DNA of 64,000 nt from the NCBI RefSeq assembly GCF_000264905.1, contig NW_006763146.1:310988-374987 (forward strand), written 5' to 3'. Below, one piece after another: positions 35,301 through 46,551 of the stretch (the stretch's first letter is position 1; each line of letters starts with the position of its first letter). Source of the DNA: Stereum hirsutum FP-91666 SS1 (lineage: Eukaryota > Basidiomycota > Agaricomycetes > Russulales > Stereaceae). A program made the position numbers and the translations under genes. The notes under the pieces are model-generated. The model searched no databases. It saw only the letters and a program-made list of their open reading frames with translations, and was not told the DNA's origin.

Positions 35301-38300
35301 ATAAGATGCTTGAAGGAAATAGGTAAACGAGTCTCTGCGTGGAGCCAGCGATCGGAGATGACTGAGATGTAATAGTTCGGTGGCACGGGCTCGAACATGG
35401 GCACCGTGAGAGTGACGTTGTGCTCGTCCTCGGCATAGCGTTGGCGAAGAACGAAAGAATCGTGGAACAGGATGATTTCACCGTCGACGTCTTCGACCAT
35501 GATGAGGAAGCTCTCCGCGCCACCGTGGATCTTCTCGTCCCATCGGAAATCAGGAGTGATAGAAAGGTCGATACGAAGAAGGGAGCGTGTGATGGGCTGA
35601 ACTTGGGCTTGAAGGCTAGGATAGATGTTAGTGAATGCAAGAGAAACGTGCGAGAATGTGACATACACAAGCTGCGGGAAGCTGTGGACCAGCCGATGGA
35701 CGAGCTTGCCGGCGTTGGGGATACCAATGAGCTCGCCGATTTCCGGAGGGTTCTATGGAAAGAAAACGTTAGTGAAGGTCATGAGCATAGACGATATGTT
35801 GCTTACAAGGTCGAAATAGCGGTACCAAGGCTAGATAAGAGAGACGGTCAATAACACAAACGACGGGGAAGACAAACTACCAACTCACGAATTGCTTGCC
35901 CTCAGCCTTCCGGATGATTTCAGATGGTACACCCTTAAATTGTCGTAGAGGCGTCATTGAACTCCACCTGTGACGACGTCATGAGCGCCGTGTTAAGGAA
36001 ATGATTGATACTGGACGTACATTCGCTTCTCGACCATCTTGCACATGTCCAATGCTGCCCGAGCGGGGACAGCCCAGCCTCGCTTCAAGCAAATCTCGAA
36101 CATGGCACGCAGAATACTGAAGGCATGATAAGTATTGTTCTGGGACGATGAATGAGAAAAGAGAGACGCACCGCCCTGCGGATTGCTGGACGAAGACCAT
36201 GTCGGCGACAAGGGCAAAGCCTGTTCAAGAGAAGTAAGTATCTGCGGAGTGGGTGGGCACTGAAAGACGAACCCTCGAGCTTCAGCTGCGAGATGTAGGC
36301 CTGAAGGAGTACATTGATTTTCGCGGGGGGTTCCTCAACGCCCTCCTTCACAGGAATGGGAACACGCTCCAAAAGCTTCCCAAGCTCGAGCTTCTCCTGA
36401 AGACAGAAACGAAGATTAGAAAGCCGTCGAACAGTAGAGCTAAACAAACTCGTACCTCTTGACGAACAGGGATCAGTTTGAATTCGTTCGAAAGGGCGAA
36501 AACTCTGAACAGTTCGAGCATGGACATCGTCGGCCTTAGGTGCTGATTGTATGTCGCCATGGAGTTGTAGGTTACGTAGTAGTGCGAGGCGATACGACCG
36601 AGCTCGGTGCTCTGGAATCGACCGGTAGCCCGCTCGTATTTGACCAGATTGCACTTCTCGAGGAGAGCGGCGGCGGTGTGGACGATATCGGCCCGCTTCT
36701 GAACGAGGCCTAGGTCGTCTTCTTGATAGTCGACACCGACGCTATACAGTGCGGGCGACTTGAGCATCCGCACATATCTAGAAACAGGTCAATGTCGTGA
36801 GCACCAAAAGTTTCCGGAGGCAACGAGAGGAAAGACTTACAGGTAAGTGTATCCGAGCCACTGCACAGCCTCATCACGGTTACGAATGGTCCCAAGAACA
36901 ATCTCCGCATTCAAGTTATCCGCTAACTTCGACACGAACTGACTTTCGATCGGCAATTGCTGGTTCATCAAGCTGAGATAATACTGCAGCTCGGAGTGGT
37001 TCGTGATGATGACGCCCTCACCATAGGTATCATACTGTGGCCTTCCTGCACGCCCGAGCATCTGCAATACATCCTGCGACGAAAGTTCCACCCAACGACC
37101 TTTCTCCGGATTGTAGATCTGCGTGCCCTTAATGATGACGGTATGGGCTGGAAGATTGACACCCCACGCAAGAGTAGCCGTACAGACGAGAACCTGGACT
37201 GAACCATCCGCAAACAATTCCTCAACGAGCGCACGATCTTCGCGCGACATACCAGCATGGTGAATACCGAATCCGAAGGGGAGCAGATCCTTCAGGTTGG
37301 GGTCCTTGACGTTGCTCGCCTCCTCGGTCAAGATCTCACGAACGGCGGAGTCGGGCTTGACGAACTGGGTGATGGTCTCCTTCTCTATGGCCATGTCGCG
37401 GATGAATTTCGCCGTCTTCGCCGTCTCCTTCCGCGAGTGGACGAAAACAAGGGTTTGGTTCTTACCCGCCTGGTCAAGGACCTTCTCGTAGCAGACCTCA
37501 TTCATGACCTGGTACCGCTTGATGGCCTTCTTCTCAGTGACACCGATGAACTGTTGTTGGAGGGCGCAAGGACGGTAGGTGGAGTCGAAGTAGAAAAGAC
37601 CCTTCTTCTCGTCGACACGAAGGAAGGTGGCGACATCCTCGTAGTTCGGAAGTGTGGCAGAGAGGCCGACCAGGCGAACGTAATCGTTGGTTTGTTCCAT
37701 TCGCCGAATGGTCCTCGCGATGATACTCTCCAGGACAGGTCCACGCTCGTCGTGGAGAAGATGAATCTCATCGATGATAAGGAGGCGTACGAGGTTCGTG
37801 TAGCTCGTGTCGGAGCTCTTGCGAGTGATAACGTCCCACTTCTCCGGTGTCGTGACGATGATCTGGGTCTCTGCGATCTGCTGTTTGGTCATTTGCGAGT
37901 CTCCGGTCAATTCGCCGACCTTGATGCCGAAGACGTTGAGACGCGAGTTGAAGTTCCCGACCATCTCTTGAACGAGAGCCTTCATCGGTGCGACGTAAAC
38001 GACCTTGAATGCGTCCAGGTCGAACGCGCCAGTAGTCTCGTCACGGTACTTCGCGAGCTCATTCAAAATGGTCAACATGGCCACGTTGGTCTAGAAAAAA
38101 GACTTTAGTATAGAATCAGGAAAGTTGAACAGAACACAACTCACCTTACCAGCACCCGTGGGCGCACAAAGCAAGATGGGTTCGTCGGTACCAAACGCGA
38201 CGGGGTAAAGCTTGCTCTGAACGCGATTCAGAGACTGCATCTTCGGGAAAGCGTCGCGAGCCCATAGGGGTAGGTCGGAGATGGGCACCAAGGTACTATC

Positions 38301-39740
38301 CGCCGTCGGTTTACTCTTCGGCGCTGGGACGTGAATCTCTTCGTAGCCCTTCTTTGCCCGCTTGAACGACCCGTCCGGAAGCTTGCACTTCTTGTTCGAC
38401 ATTAGATGCCCACCCTGACTGAACGCCATGCTCTCCAGATCCACGGTCTTCTTCGGCTGCACGGTAGAGCCAGGCGCGAGCGTGGCCGTCTTGGGCACCG
38501 TTGCAGGCTTCACGTCCTCGTCGACGTCCATCTCATCTCCGCCAGCAGCACGAGCCTTCGCCTGCCTGTCACCAGCGAGGTCGCGCAAAATCCATCCCAA
38601 GCCCTTCTCCCGCATAGCCACTTCGACGTTAACGCGTTCGTCAGCGTCGCTACGAGCAAGCTTCGTACACCAGACAACGACCTCGCGGTTCTTGAGGAAT
38701 TTGGTAATAACGTCGAAGCTTTGGTAGTCGAAGAGCTCCATGAGCTGGTTCTCGCAGTCGCGGAGGTTCGACTCGGATCCGAGAATCGAGAGGACGGAGG
38801 CGGTCTTGTCTGCAGCGGTAACGGGGTCGGGATAGACTTCTGCGACCTGACGTTGAACCCAGAAACCGTCGATAGCGTGTGGAGAAACGATATCCTTGTC
38901 GGCCTTGCCTTTCGCCTTCGTCCGTGAGGACGAACCACCCCCGATGACCATCTCCTCCCCACCAGCGTCCGCATCATCGGGTGTGCCATCCTCCCGTTCT
39001 GCACCCTCGTTCTCTTCATCCTCGTCCGACTCTTCCCTAACCTCAAACCCTTCCTCCTCCTCACTCTCCTGCTCTTCCTCGTCAAACACGACTGCCACAC
39101 CCATCTCCTCGTCGATCTCCGCGTCCTTCCTCTCCATATCTGGGTCCACCATGGCCTCATCTTCCGCGCCGTAGTCGGTGATCTTTTTGGAGAGGTTGAC
39201 GAGCTGAGAAAACGCTTCGTTGGAGATGGAGCCGGTAATCTCCTCGACCTCCTTCTTTTTGTCAAAATCCTTCATGCTGTCGTTCTTCAGCGTCTCGAGA
39301 ACTGCGTCTGCCGCACTGCGAACGATGTCCTGAGCCTGGTCCCCGAGCGCCTGGTGTACGCTGGAGAGGATGAGCTCATAGACTTCGCGCGTCTCCGCCG
39401 TCCGTGGCCGATATGTCAGCCCCTCGACGTCCTGTGTGGCCTCGATGATGTCCGTGTACCCAAAGCCAGCCGCCTCAGCCTTTCGCTTCGCGAGCTGTCG
39501 TTCTGAAGGGTCCTGTTCAGCAGCCTTCTTCTTCTTCTTATCCATATCCTTCGGAGCTGCTCTCTGTACTCTAGAGCCCATCTCCCCTGGGGCGATACGG
39601 CCGACGAGAGAGGTAGGCGCGCCATCCGGTTCCTTGTCGCGTCGCGGAAGAGCAGAGCGATCTGCTGTTAAGACAAGGGAGGAAATGGCGCCATAATTGT
39701 ATCCGGACAAGTCAGGCTTTCCAGCTGGTCGACCAGACAT
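32384..39740 (-). CDS. BRR2: Brr2, U5 snRNP DExD/H RNA helicase
   Basis: About 2,150 aa over some 12-15 exons. The first are 38145-39740 and 36841-38090; the last exon begins near 32830. Brr2 unwinds U4/U6 during spliceosome activation. The N-terminal plug region ([17 protein letters not shown], acidic stretches) precedes helicase cassette 1: [17 protein letters not shown] (split by an intron exactly after GK), [55 protein letters not shown] and [13 protein letters not shown] winged helix and Sec63 unit follow. Cassette 2 keeps [11 protein letters not shown] but has IADEIQ for the DEAH box and [16 protein letters not shown] for motif VI, as expected for the catalytically inactive C-terminal cassette. 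A second Sec63 unit (about 33650-32400) ends in the acidic tail [14 protein letters not shown]. The start is the first ATG and is well supported. Confidence 0.96.
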
Positions 39741-40018
39741 GATAGTAAGAGGTAGAGAGTGTCGTCGGCGTCTGCTTCGTCGTCGTCGTGCTCGACGTCG
39801 AGAGCAAGAGGGAGTTTGAGCGGAGTTTCAAAACGCGACAGAATTAGTCAGTGGCGCGGCCGATGAGTTGGCGTTCTGTTGGGCCACCAGGACGCGATGA
39901 ACTTCGAACCTGGATTATACCAGCGCGATCTATCGATTCCAAGACAATCCCGTCCCGTGCGGTGAGCAGTTTTCCCGTTAGCTATTCAATTGCATGATTG
40001 AAGACTTCGTCTAGCAGC
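39741..40018. promoter_or_regulatory. Shared divergent promoter, BRR2 / E(z)-type gene
   Basis: Only 278 nt separate the start codons of BRR2 (minus) and the E(z)-type methyltransferase gene (plus), so both must be driven from here. No TATA box was seen. A run of CGT-rich direct motifs (CGTCGTCGTGCTCG) lies near 39780, close to BRR2. Confidence 0.6.
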
Positions 40019-43000
40019 ATGAACCGCAAACGTGCCCACAATGAAGTCGACCCCGCGTCCGATATTGAAGATCAGAGCGAAACTGGTCTTTCTCATCCCG
40101 ACTTCTTAGATGATGATCCATTTCTAGACACTGTCGATCCTTTAAATGCTCGCGTTACAGATATGCTCGAAGAGGACAAGAGCCTTGTCCTCTCAGTCTT
40201 CAACGCAGTCTGGGACGAGTTCGATTCCTGGAGAGAAGGTTGGAATGAGGACCAACTGGTCGACCTAGGTGTCAATAATTTATCATTCGGGCAGGAGACA
40301 TCGTTGGATGCCCCTGAATCGGACAGTTCTCCACAATCTTCGTCACCGCTTTTGGATGATTCGGACATGGACTGCTTTTCCCCGAGCGCTCGAGTAAATG
40401 GAACCCGTACTTTTCAAGTCTATACCGTCAATGAAACTCAGGATGGACTGGATAGCCGTGATTTGGCTACGTTCTCTACAACACTGGCGACGAATGAGAC
40501 TGCAGGACAGCTATTTGATGGTGATGATGATGATCCCGCCTTCGAGACCTACGCATCAGTTAACCGTAGCATATTCACCGGCGACGATTCGGACGATCTT
40601 CCCTTCATACCGTTCGCCGATGAGATCGACGAATATTCTGCAGAACCGAGCGAACAATCCCCTAACAGTAAGTGTTTACTAAGTTCATCCTTGTCGCACT
40701 CTTTTTAGTATGGCTTCTTTGGATATGCAGCCCAGACCCGTCGGTTCCCCTACAGAAAACACATGGAGCGACATATGTATCTAAGGTGGCAGACGCAGAT
40801 GCCTGACCCTGATAGTTTGTTATTTCTTCCAGTGATATTATTCGGTTTTACTAGCTTACCTCCCGACCCGCCTCATCCTACTAGTCGATATCGTCTTCCT
40901 GGAAACGGTATACCGATTGATGTTCGAGTACGGCATCACACCATACAAAGTCGATGAATCCGGCGTCCTTTCTGACTCAAACTGGTACAACCTTTGCTCT
41001 GAAATCGATGGATATTCTGGTATCATCGACCGCGCTACCAAGAGGTTCATACGCTCCCTTGTGCGTCAAGTTGGTATGCTGAGGTTCTTGTTTGAACAGA
41101 GACTTTCTTCCGTGGCCCACATTCACACCCAATAAACTCAATGCCCTGGTTGATGCAGTAATCGCGCCCATGGTACCCGACGAGTATGACATGATGGGGC
41201 AGATCAGGAGCAGCTTCAAATACTTCTGTCCTAATCCTAACTGTATCGATATGGTTTGTCCCGCACATCGTAAATCTCTTGTTTCCCATCGTTTTACGAG
41301 GCCCCATAGTCCCATTTACTGATCACTCGGTGTGCTGCTACTTATCTCCCAAAGAGACAAGAAATGTTGTACCTCCACTGCAGTATTCAAACAAACTTTC
41401 CCAGAATGACCTTCTCAATCGGATGGAATCGCACGGCGGGAAGAAGCAGTCTTGCAAGCGTACATGCTTCTCTTCGAATCCTCTCCTAGACGCTGTAAGT
41501 TTTATGCCCTCACTTCTTCACTTTCCGTGAACCTCTACTGAGTTCAAATCTTCATAACTGATTCCCTCCTCGCGGCGTAGGATGGCATAGCATGGGATGA
41601 GACCGCCACGGATGAGTTGCGCGTTGTCCTTGGAATGGACGCAGACGCTCTTCCTTGTGATTTGGCTGTGATGATACGGAAGCCGTGCGCTGAGGTAGGT
41701 ATTACTTACTATTCTATGTTCGAAATGACAGATGTGCCATCTAATACTCATACCTGTGTTCTCAGTGCTTTGCCCTACGCCCACTATTTCTTTCCAAAGT
41801 GGACGAAAAGGCAAAAAAGAAGGGGCAAAGCAAACAAACTCCCAGGTTCAGTATGTCACCACTGTCATTCGATCTTGCGCGCATATGCTGAAGCGAACCG
41901 TCTTGCTGTAGAGGACACTGAGCCACCCGAGGAGTGGACACCGTGTGTTTCTTTTGCTTGCTCTGCACGTTCATCGTCATTTTCATTTCCACTGATCCTT
42001 CTCGCGCCTACTTGGCCTCCAGAAATGACCCATGCACGCACGAGGGCGATTGCATGGAGTCCAACTGCGAATGCTACAAAAACGATGCTCACTGTGGACG
42101 TAACTGTCATTGTTCAAAAAGGTGTACGTACCGAGTACTCATCTGATGAGCGTACTGAGGATACGGCTCTCAACCCCTGGCTGACGAATCTGGTCCGATG
42201 TACGTTAGGCAAACGTCGATGGCGAGGCTGTACGTGCTCGAAAAGCAAGAGGCGAAACCTCTGTCGGACGAATGATTGTCCGTGTTGGAGAGCTCACCGG
42301 GAGTGTGACCCTGAGTTATGTACTCGTTGTGGAGCCAAGTAAGTCCACTTTTCCAGCTCATGTTATCCTGCGCAACGAGACTGATAACGTCCATGATCAG
42401 TTGTATGTCCTCCCTGCTCCATAGATACCCATCATGAAGGCATAAAGACTGAATACCTCTCCAAGATTTGTTCGATGACGAATGCAAGAACATCGCTATC
42501 CAGCAGAATCATATCAAACGCACAGAGCTGCGTAGCGCGACGTACGGTCTCGGTCTGTTTCTTGCCGCAGACGAGACTGCCTTAGAAGGAGACTACATCA
42601 TGGGTCAGTCAAACCCGCCTCCTTCCGCCCTTCCTGTTTTCGCATCAACCATTAATGTCCTTGTTGGCGCACTGATATGCAGAATATGTGGGAGAGTTGG
42701 TCTACGATGAAACAGCGGAGTCTCGGCAGTACGAACTCAAACTTTCTATACCGTCTTCATGCGTGCTATACTGACCGTCCCTTTCCGAAAAGAGATGTAG
42801 CCAAATACCTCGGCCGGAATTATTTCTACCGGCTAAATGAGACCCTCAACATCGACGCCAGCCGTGTCGGGAACGAAGCACGCTTCATAAACCATGCCCC
42901 CAGCAGGCTGGCCAATTGTAATGCTGAAGGTGCGTCTGATTTAATAGATTAATGAGACTACGGGGCCCCATTGAGCCCCTCACATGCTCGCTCTTGCTCT

Positions 43001-43256
43001 TACGCTGATGTGTTGGTTCGATAGTACTCCTCGTGAACGGGGAGCATAGGATTGGTATCTTCGCAGGTACGTCCCTGCTGGTTTGGCTGGTTGAGATCTC
43101 ACCCTGAATAATGCTATATTCTGAGCAGCGAGATATATTGAATCAAACGAAGAGCTCTTCCTTGACTATGGGCCCGGATTTTTCATACACGACTCAGATG
43201 ACGAGTCTCAAAACCGTGTACATGATGATCCGGATACAATCAAAGGGGAGGATTGA
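40019..43256 (+). CDS. E(z)/EZH2-type histone H3K27 methyltransferase
   Basis: A multi-exon gene encoding a CXC-SET protein, the catalytic subunit type of Polycomb Repressive Complex 2. The N-terminus is acidic (MNRKRAHNEVDPASDIED). FCPNPNCIDMVCPAHR (about 41222-41270) fits the zinc-binding MCSS/SANT2 part. The CXC region lies at about 42000-42340 (DPCTHEGDCMESNCECYKND, CHCSKR, RRWRGCTCSKSKRRN, CRTNDCPCWRAHRECDPELC). The SET domain lies at about 42480-43180: YGLGLFLAADE, YVGELVYDE, RNYFYRLNETLNIDASRVGN, ARFINHA, LLVNGEHRIGIFAARYI and EELFLDYG. The cofactor and catalytic NHxxxxNC motif is present with NHA where NHS is usual. The last two introns fall in the SET domain. The stop at 43254 is 19 nt from the stop of the convergent cupin gene. 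Individual exon edges between 40670 and 42000 are not fully resolved. Confidence 0.9.
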
Positions 43257-43275
43257 CTATTACGGCTTTTCAATC

Positions 43276-44000
43276 TTAACTGAGATTTTTATCGATTTTG
43301 TCCTCATCGACCCACCAATCCTTGCCATTCCCCGTTCTCTCGATCACCGCCCTTCTCCCTCCACCGACACCACCTCCAATTGTCGGATAATGTACCACAT
43401 CCATCTCCGCACTATTTCCACCTACAAGATATCTCAATTCTTCCTTCGCATCCATATCGTTCACCAACTTCCTCGCCACCCTCAACCCAGCTGCGAACCC
43501 TAAAAAGTCCCCTTCCTTCAACTCCATGCTCTGTTCTTCCCCCACCGCCTCGTCGTACGTGACCAACCTCGCACCCTCCCCACAACTCAACACCCAGATC
43601 CACTCATCTTCCGCAACGTGCCAGTGCAACACCGTACTCTCCTTCCCAGGAGCCAACGCACAAAGATGTACACCCGTGCGAATGAGGTTCGTCTCGGCTC
43701 CGAGCGAGAACTGATTACGTTGGATGATAGGGCCGTTCTGAGAGTTGGAGTTGGATGACGGTCCTGGATACACTACTGGGTTGAGAGGGTGAGAGAAAAG
43801 CGATCCGGAATTGGGTGGGAGCATGGAGGTTCGAATGAGATAAGAGGGAGTGGACGCTGTGTTGCCGTCGTTGTTCTCTGTATCGGTGCTAGGGGATGCT
43901 GGTGCCGATGAGCATGGTATGATGGTGTGTGAGGATTGCTGATTGTCAGGTCACAGGAAGATGCATTGCGCAAGAGAAACCACGTACCCATGTCAGCCAT
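43276..44000 (-). CDS. Small cupin-domain protein
   Basis: A 13-nt first exon (43988-44000, MADM plus one base) is spliced over an 89-nt intron to 43276-43898, giving 211 aa. The cupin fold is indicated by LRT-like VHLCALAPGKES, the metal-binding LHWHVAEDEWIWVLSCGEG (HxH..E pattern), RLVTYDEA, LKEGDFLGFAAG and a later ELRYLVGG. The C-terminus (VIERTGNGKDWWVDEDKI) resembles the tail of fungal cupins annotated as transcription-factor-like or sugar-related. The substrate is unknown. The splice choice is supported by frame: joining at CCAG|CATCC restores MADMASPSTDT. It is convergent with the methyltransferase gene. Confidence 0.8.
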
Positions 44001-44544
44001 CGTGAGCTTTAGGGAGAGTGCTCCTTCCAGCCTGTGAGTCCGTCAAGAGCAAGTCGTGTTGTGCGACCTGTTGTAATCAGGTGCCACAATTGTCTGGGAC
44101 GCGAGGCACCGTCAGCTTGAGAGTTTCGAGCTATCAGTGTTATCAAAGTCGGATGAGAGACATACAGAACAGATTTGTTGAAGTCGAGGCAACTCTAGAT
44201 GGTGGTGTGGGATTGAGAGGCTTGCGGCAGCTGCTTATTTTTGTTTTTTTTGCGTTCACCAGGCACCTTGCGGTATCAAAGTCGGGTGGCGTAGACAAGA
44301 TACGATACAGACCGGGCCGTACACTGCCGTACAGAGCCCGGACGGAGTCCGTTCGTCAAAAGTTGCACGACTTGGTTGCGTTCTTCTCCTGATCGCAAAC
44401 ACCCACGCTTGTAACAGAATATAAAGCCTACAACTTTCACATCTTTGCTTCAACGGCCCTCTTTGCCTCTTCTTCTCAATAAAGCTAGTCTGAAGTGTTC
44501 TGTACCATATATCTTGGACACGCATCGCCTAGAGACTCGACGAA
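44001..44544. promoter_or_regulatory. Divergent promoter region, cupin / HAP3
   Basis: 544 nt between divergent start codons. It contains a T-rich tract (TTTTTGTTTTTTTTGCG, about 44239) and no open frame of interest. No TATA box was identified with confidence. Confidence 0.45.
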
Positions 44545-45282
44545 ATGTCCGAATTTCCTACCCCCATCGCGCCCCTAGCGCCTCAACCAGCGGCGGACAC
44601 GTCCGGCGCTGCTGCAGACTCGCAACAAGAAGCTCCGGAGCCAGCACCGATCACAGAACAAGAAGTCGGCGAATATCGCGAACAGGATCGTTACCTACCA
44701 GTGTGTCGTCCCACTGGGTCTTCTCTCATCTACACCACTAACCTTGTCGCTCTATTTCGACGCGTCTTTGTTTAACAACTTTGCTCTTCATCTCGTGTTT
44801 GGTGCGTATAATCTGTACGATGTGATATGTCAGATAGCCAATGTCTCGCGCATAATGAAAAACGCGGTCCCACCGACCGCCAAAATCGCGAAAGACGCGA
44901 AGGAGACGGTCCAAGAATGCGTCTCTGAGTTCATCAGCTTCATCACCTCCGAGGCGGCGGAGAAATGTCAGTTGGAGAAGCGGAAGACAATTGGAGGAGA
45001 GGATATCCTTTATGCTATGGTCTCATTGGGATTTGAGAATTACGTGGAGACGTTGAAGATTCATTTGGCGAAGTTGAGGCAGGTGGGTACTTCTTTGCTC
45101 CCTCTGTTGGTCGTGCGAACTTGGTGTTCCTAGTTCTCGTTGTTTGCGATCCATTGTCTGCTGATTATTGGAACTCGCTACTGACCATTCGCTCACAGCA
45201 TCAAGCAACTACCGCCAATAACGCCAAGGGTGGAGAGAGCAGTACAGCCGGCGAAGGCCAGGGTACGCCTGACGAGGATTGA
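44545..45282 (+). CDS. HAP3: CCAAT-binding factor subunit HAP3 / NF-YB
   Basis: Exons 44545-44700, 44834-45082 and 45199-45282 give 162 aa. The protein is the histone-fold B subunit of the CBF/NF-Y complex, which binds CCAAT boxes together with the HAP2 and HAP5 subunits. Seen: [79 protein letters not shown] and a short acidic tail. The histone fold is complete and highly conserved. The Pro/Ala-rich N-terminus (about 45 residues) is variable in the family. An intron splits RYLP from IANVS. Confidence 0.97.
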
Positions 45283-45935
45283 CCAGATGTGTGCGGCCCG
45301 ATCGTCTCTGCCTCTTTCTTTTCGTGGACTTTGGGTACTCTAGAGGGTTGCGTTGTGGTTACCTCCAATCTGTATTTGTATTCATGTCCGTCATGTACGT
45401 TTCATATCTATCGCCCTCAACTCATTGCTTAGAACTCTTTCAGAGTCGAATTGCCGTGCGACTATGATGGCTCAGTAGGTGTCTGGTGTCTATTCTTACT
45501 TTTCTTAAAATCGAGGCGTTGACTACTAACCTTGAATGCCGCTGCGTAGTAAAAAGCTGCATGGATCATATTAGGTACCACTGAAGAGTCTACCCTGACC
45601 CCTCTAAAAGTCGTGACTGGGCTGCGAAGGGAATTCAGCCTAACGATTGAAGAACGATCCGACCCAAAACGGAGGCGTAAGTTCTCAAAAGAACCTTGAT
45701 ATCTTTCTCGTTTATTTTGGCGTTTTTGGTCCATCTGGTGCTGCAATTCTCGCCACCGGACAACTGCAAACGGTGGACTTGACTTGGTCTTGACAGGAGT
45801 CGCTAGTCTCCTACCAGAGCCGAGTAGCCAATCCTTCAACCGGCTGGCGCAAGGATCACACAGGAGTCGCCGTTTCGGGGGAATAGACACAATCGGTGAA
45901 AATTGATAATAATAAATGTGTCGCCCGTTTTTACA
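45283..45935. other. Intergenic, HAP3 to tRNA-Ala
   Basis: 653 nt. A minus-strand open frame (45462-46010) spans it, but its N-terminus is the antisense of the tRNA and no family resemblance was seen. I do not call a gene. Confidence 0.45.
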
Positions 45936-46009
45936 GGGCACATGGTGTAGTTGGTTATCACGCTCGCTTAGCATGCGAGAGGTGTCCGGTTCAATTCCGG
46001 ATGTGTCCA
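45936..46009 (+). tRNA. tRNA-Ala(AGC)
   Basis: Acceptor GGGCACA pairs with TGTGTCC, with discriminator A. The D arm is TGGTGTAGTTGGTTATCA. The anticodon stem CTCGC/GCGAG encloses TTAGCAT, giving anticodon AGC. The T arm is TCCGGTTCAATTCCGGA. There is no intron. All four arms are intact. Confidence 0.95.
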
Positions 46010-46551
46010 TCGATTTTCATTCTCGTTTTTTGATCTCCTTGTTTTTGCTCTTTCCCGCTTTTATGTTCTTTGCGCACATTGCCTCCTTCAGATTTCAAGC
46101 TGGCCTGGCTTCCAGGATATTTACCGACAAGCATAGCACACAATTGATGCGCCGCTGTCACGCAATCATGTAGCCGGAATTGCCAGAGCCCTACCTCCCA
46201 ATCTGGTATCAACCACAGTCAATTTTTACCTGTCGAAATCAATAGTCACAACTTTTGGTGTACACCTCCTTCTCAAGGGTACCGCTATACCGTGGCGACT
46301 CCGGCAAAGGCGAATAAACGGAATGTCCATATTTCAACACGACACACAGAACCATCTTGAACACATCAGAACAGAAATCCATTTCCACATCCATCCCATC
46401 ATCGCGTTCATCCTCACCTTCCACTTTTGTACCCACCCCCCACCATACATAAACCCCGACAATCTCATCCCCTCCATTCCATCCAGCCACTCGACCAGGG
46501 AAATACAATCTGTTCCTGGCCGTTTTCACCGTGTCGCTTCTCACCCAAGAC
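46010..46551. other. Intergenic, tRNA-Ala to SEC31 3' end
   Basis: 542 nt, no gene seen. A T-rich stretch follows the tRNA within about 20-60 nt (TTTTCATTCTCGTTTTTTG) and can serve as an RNA polymerase III stop. Confidence 0.5.

Noticed and set aside
45462..46010. Minus-strand frame of 182 codons
   Set aside because: Its N-terminal codons are the antisense of the tRNA-Ala gene and the remainder resembles no protein family.
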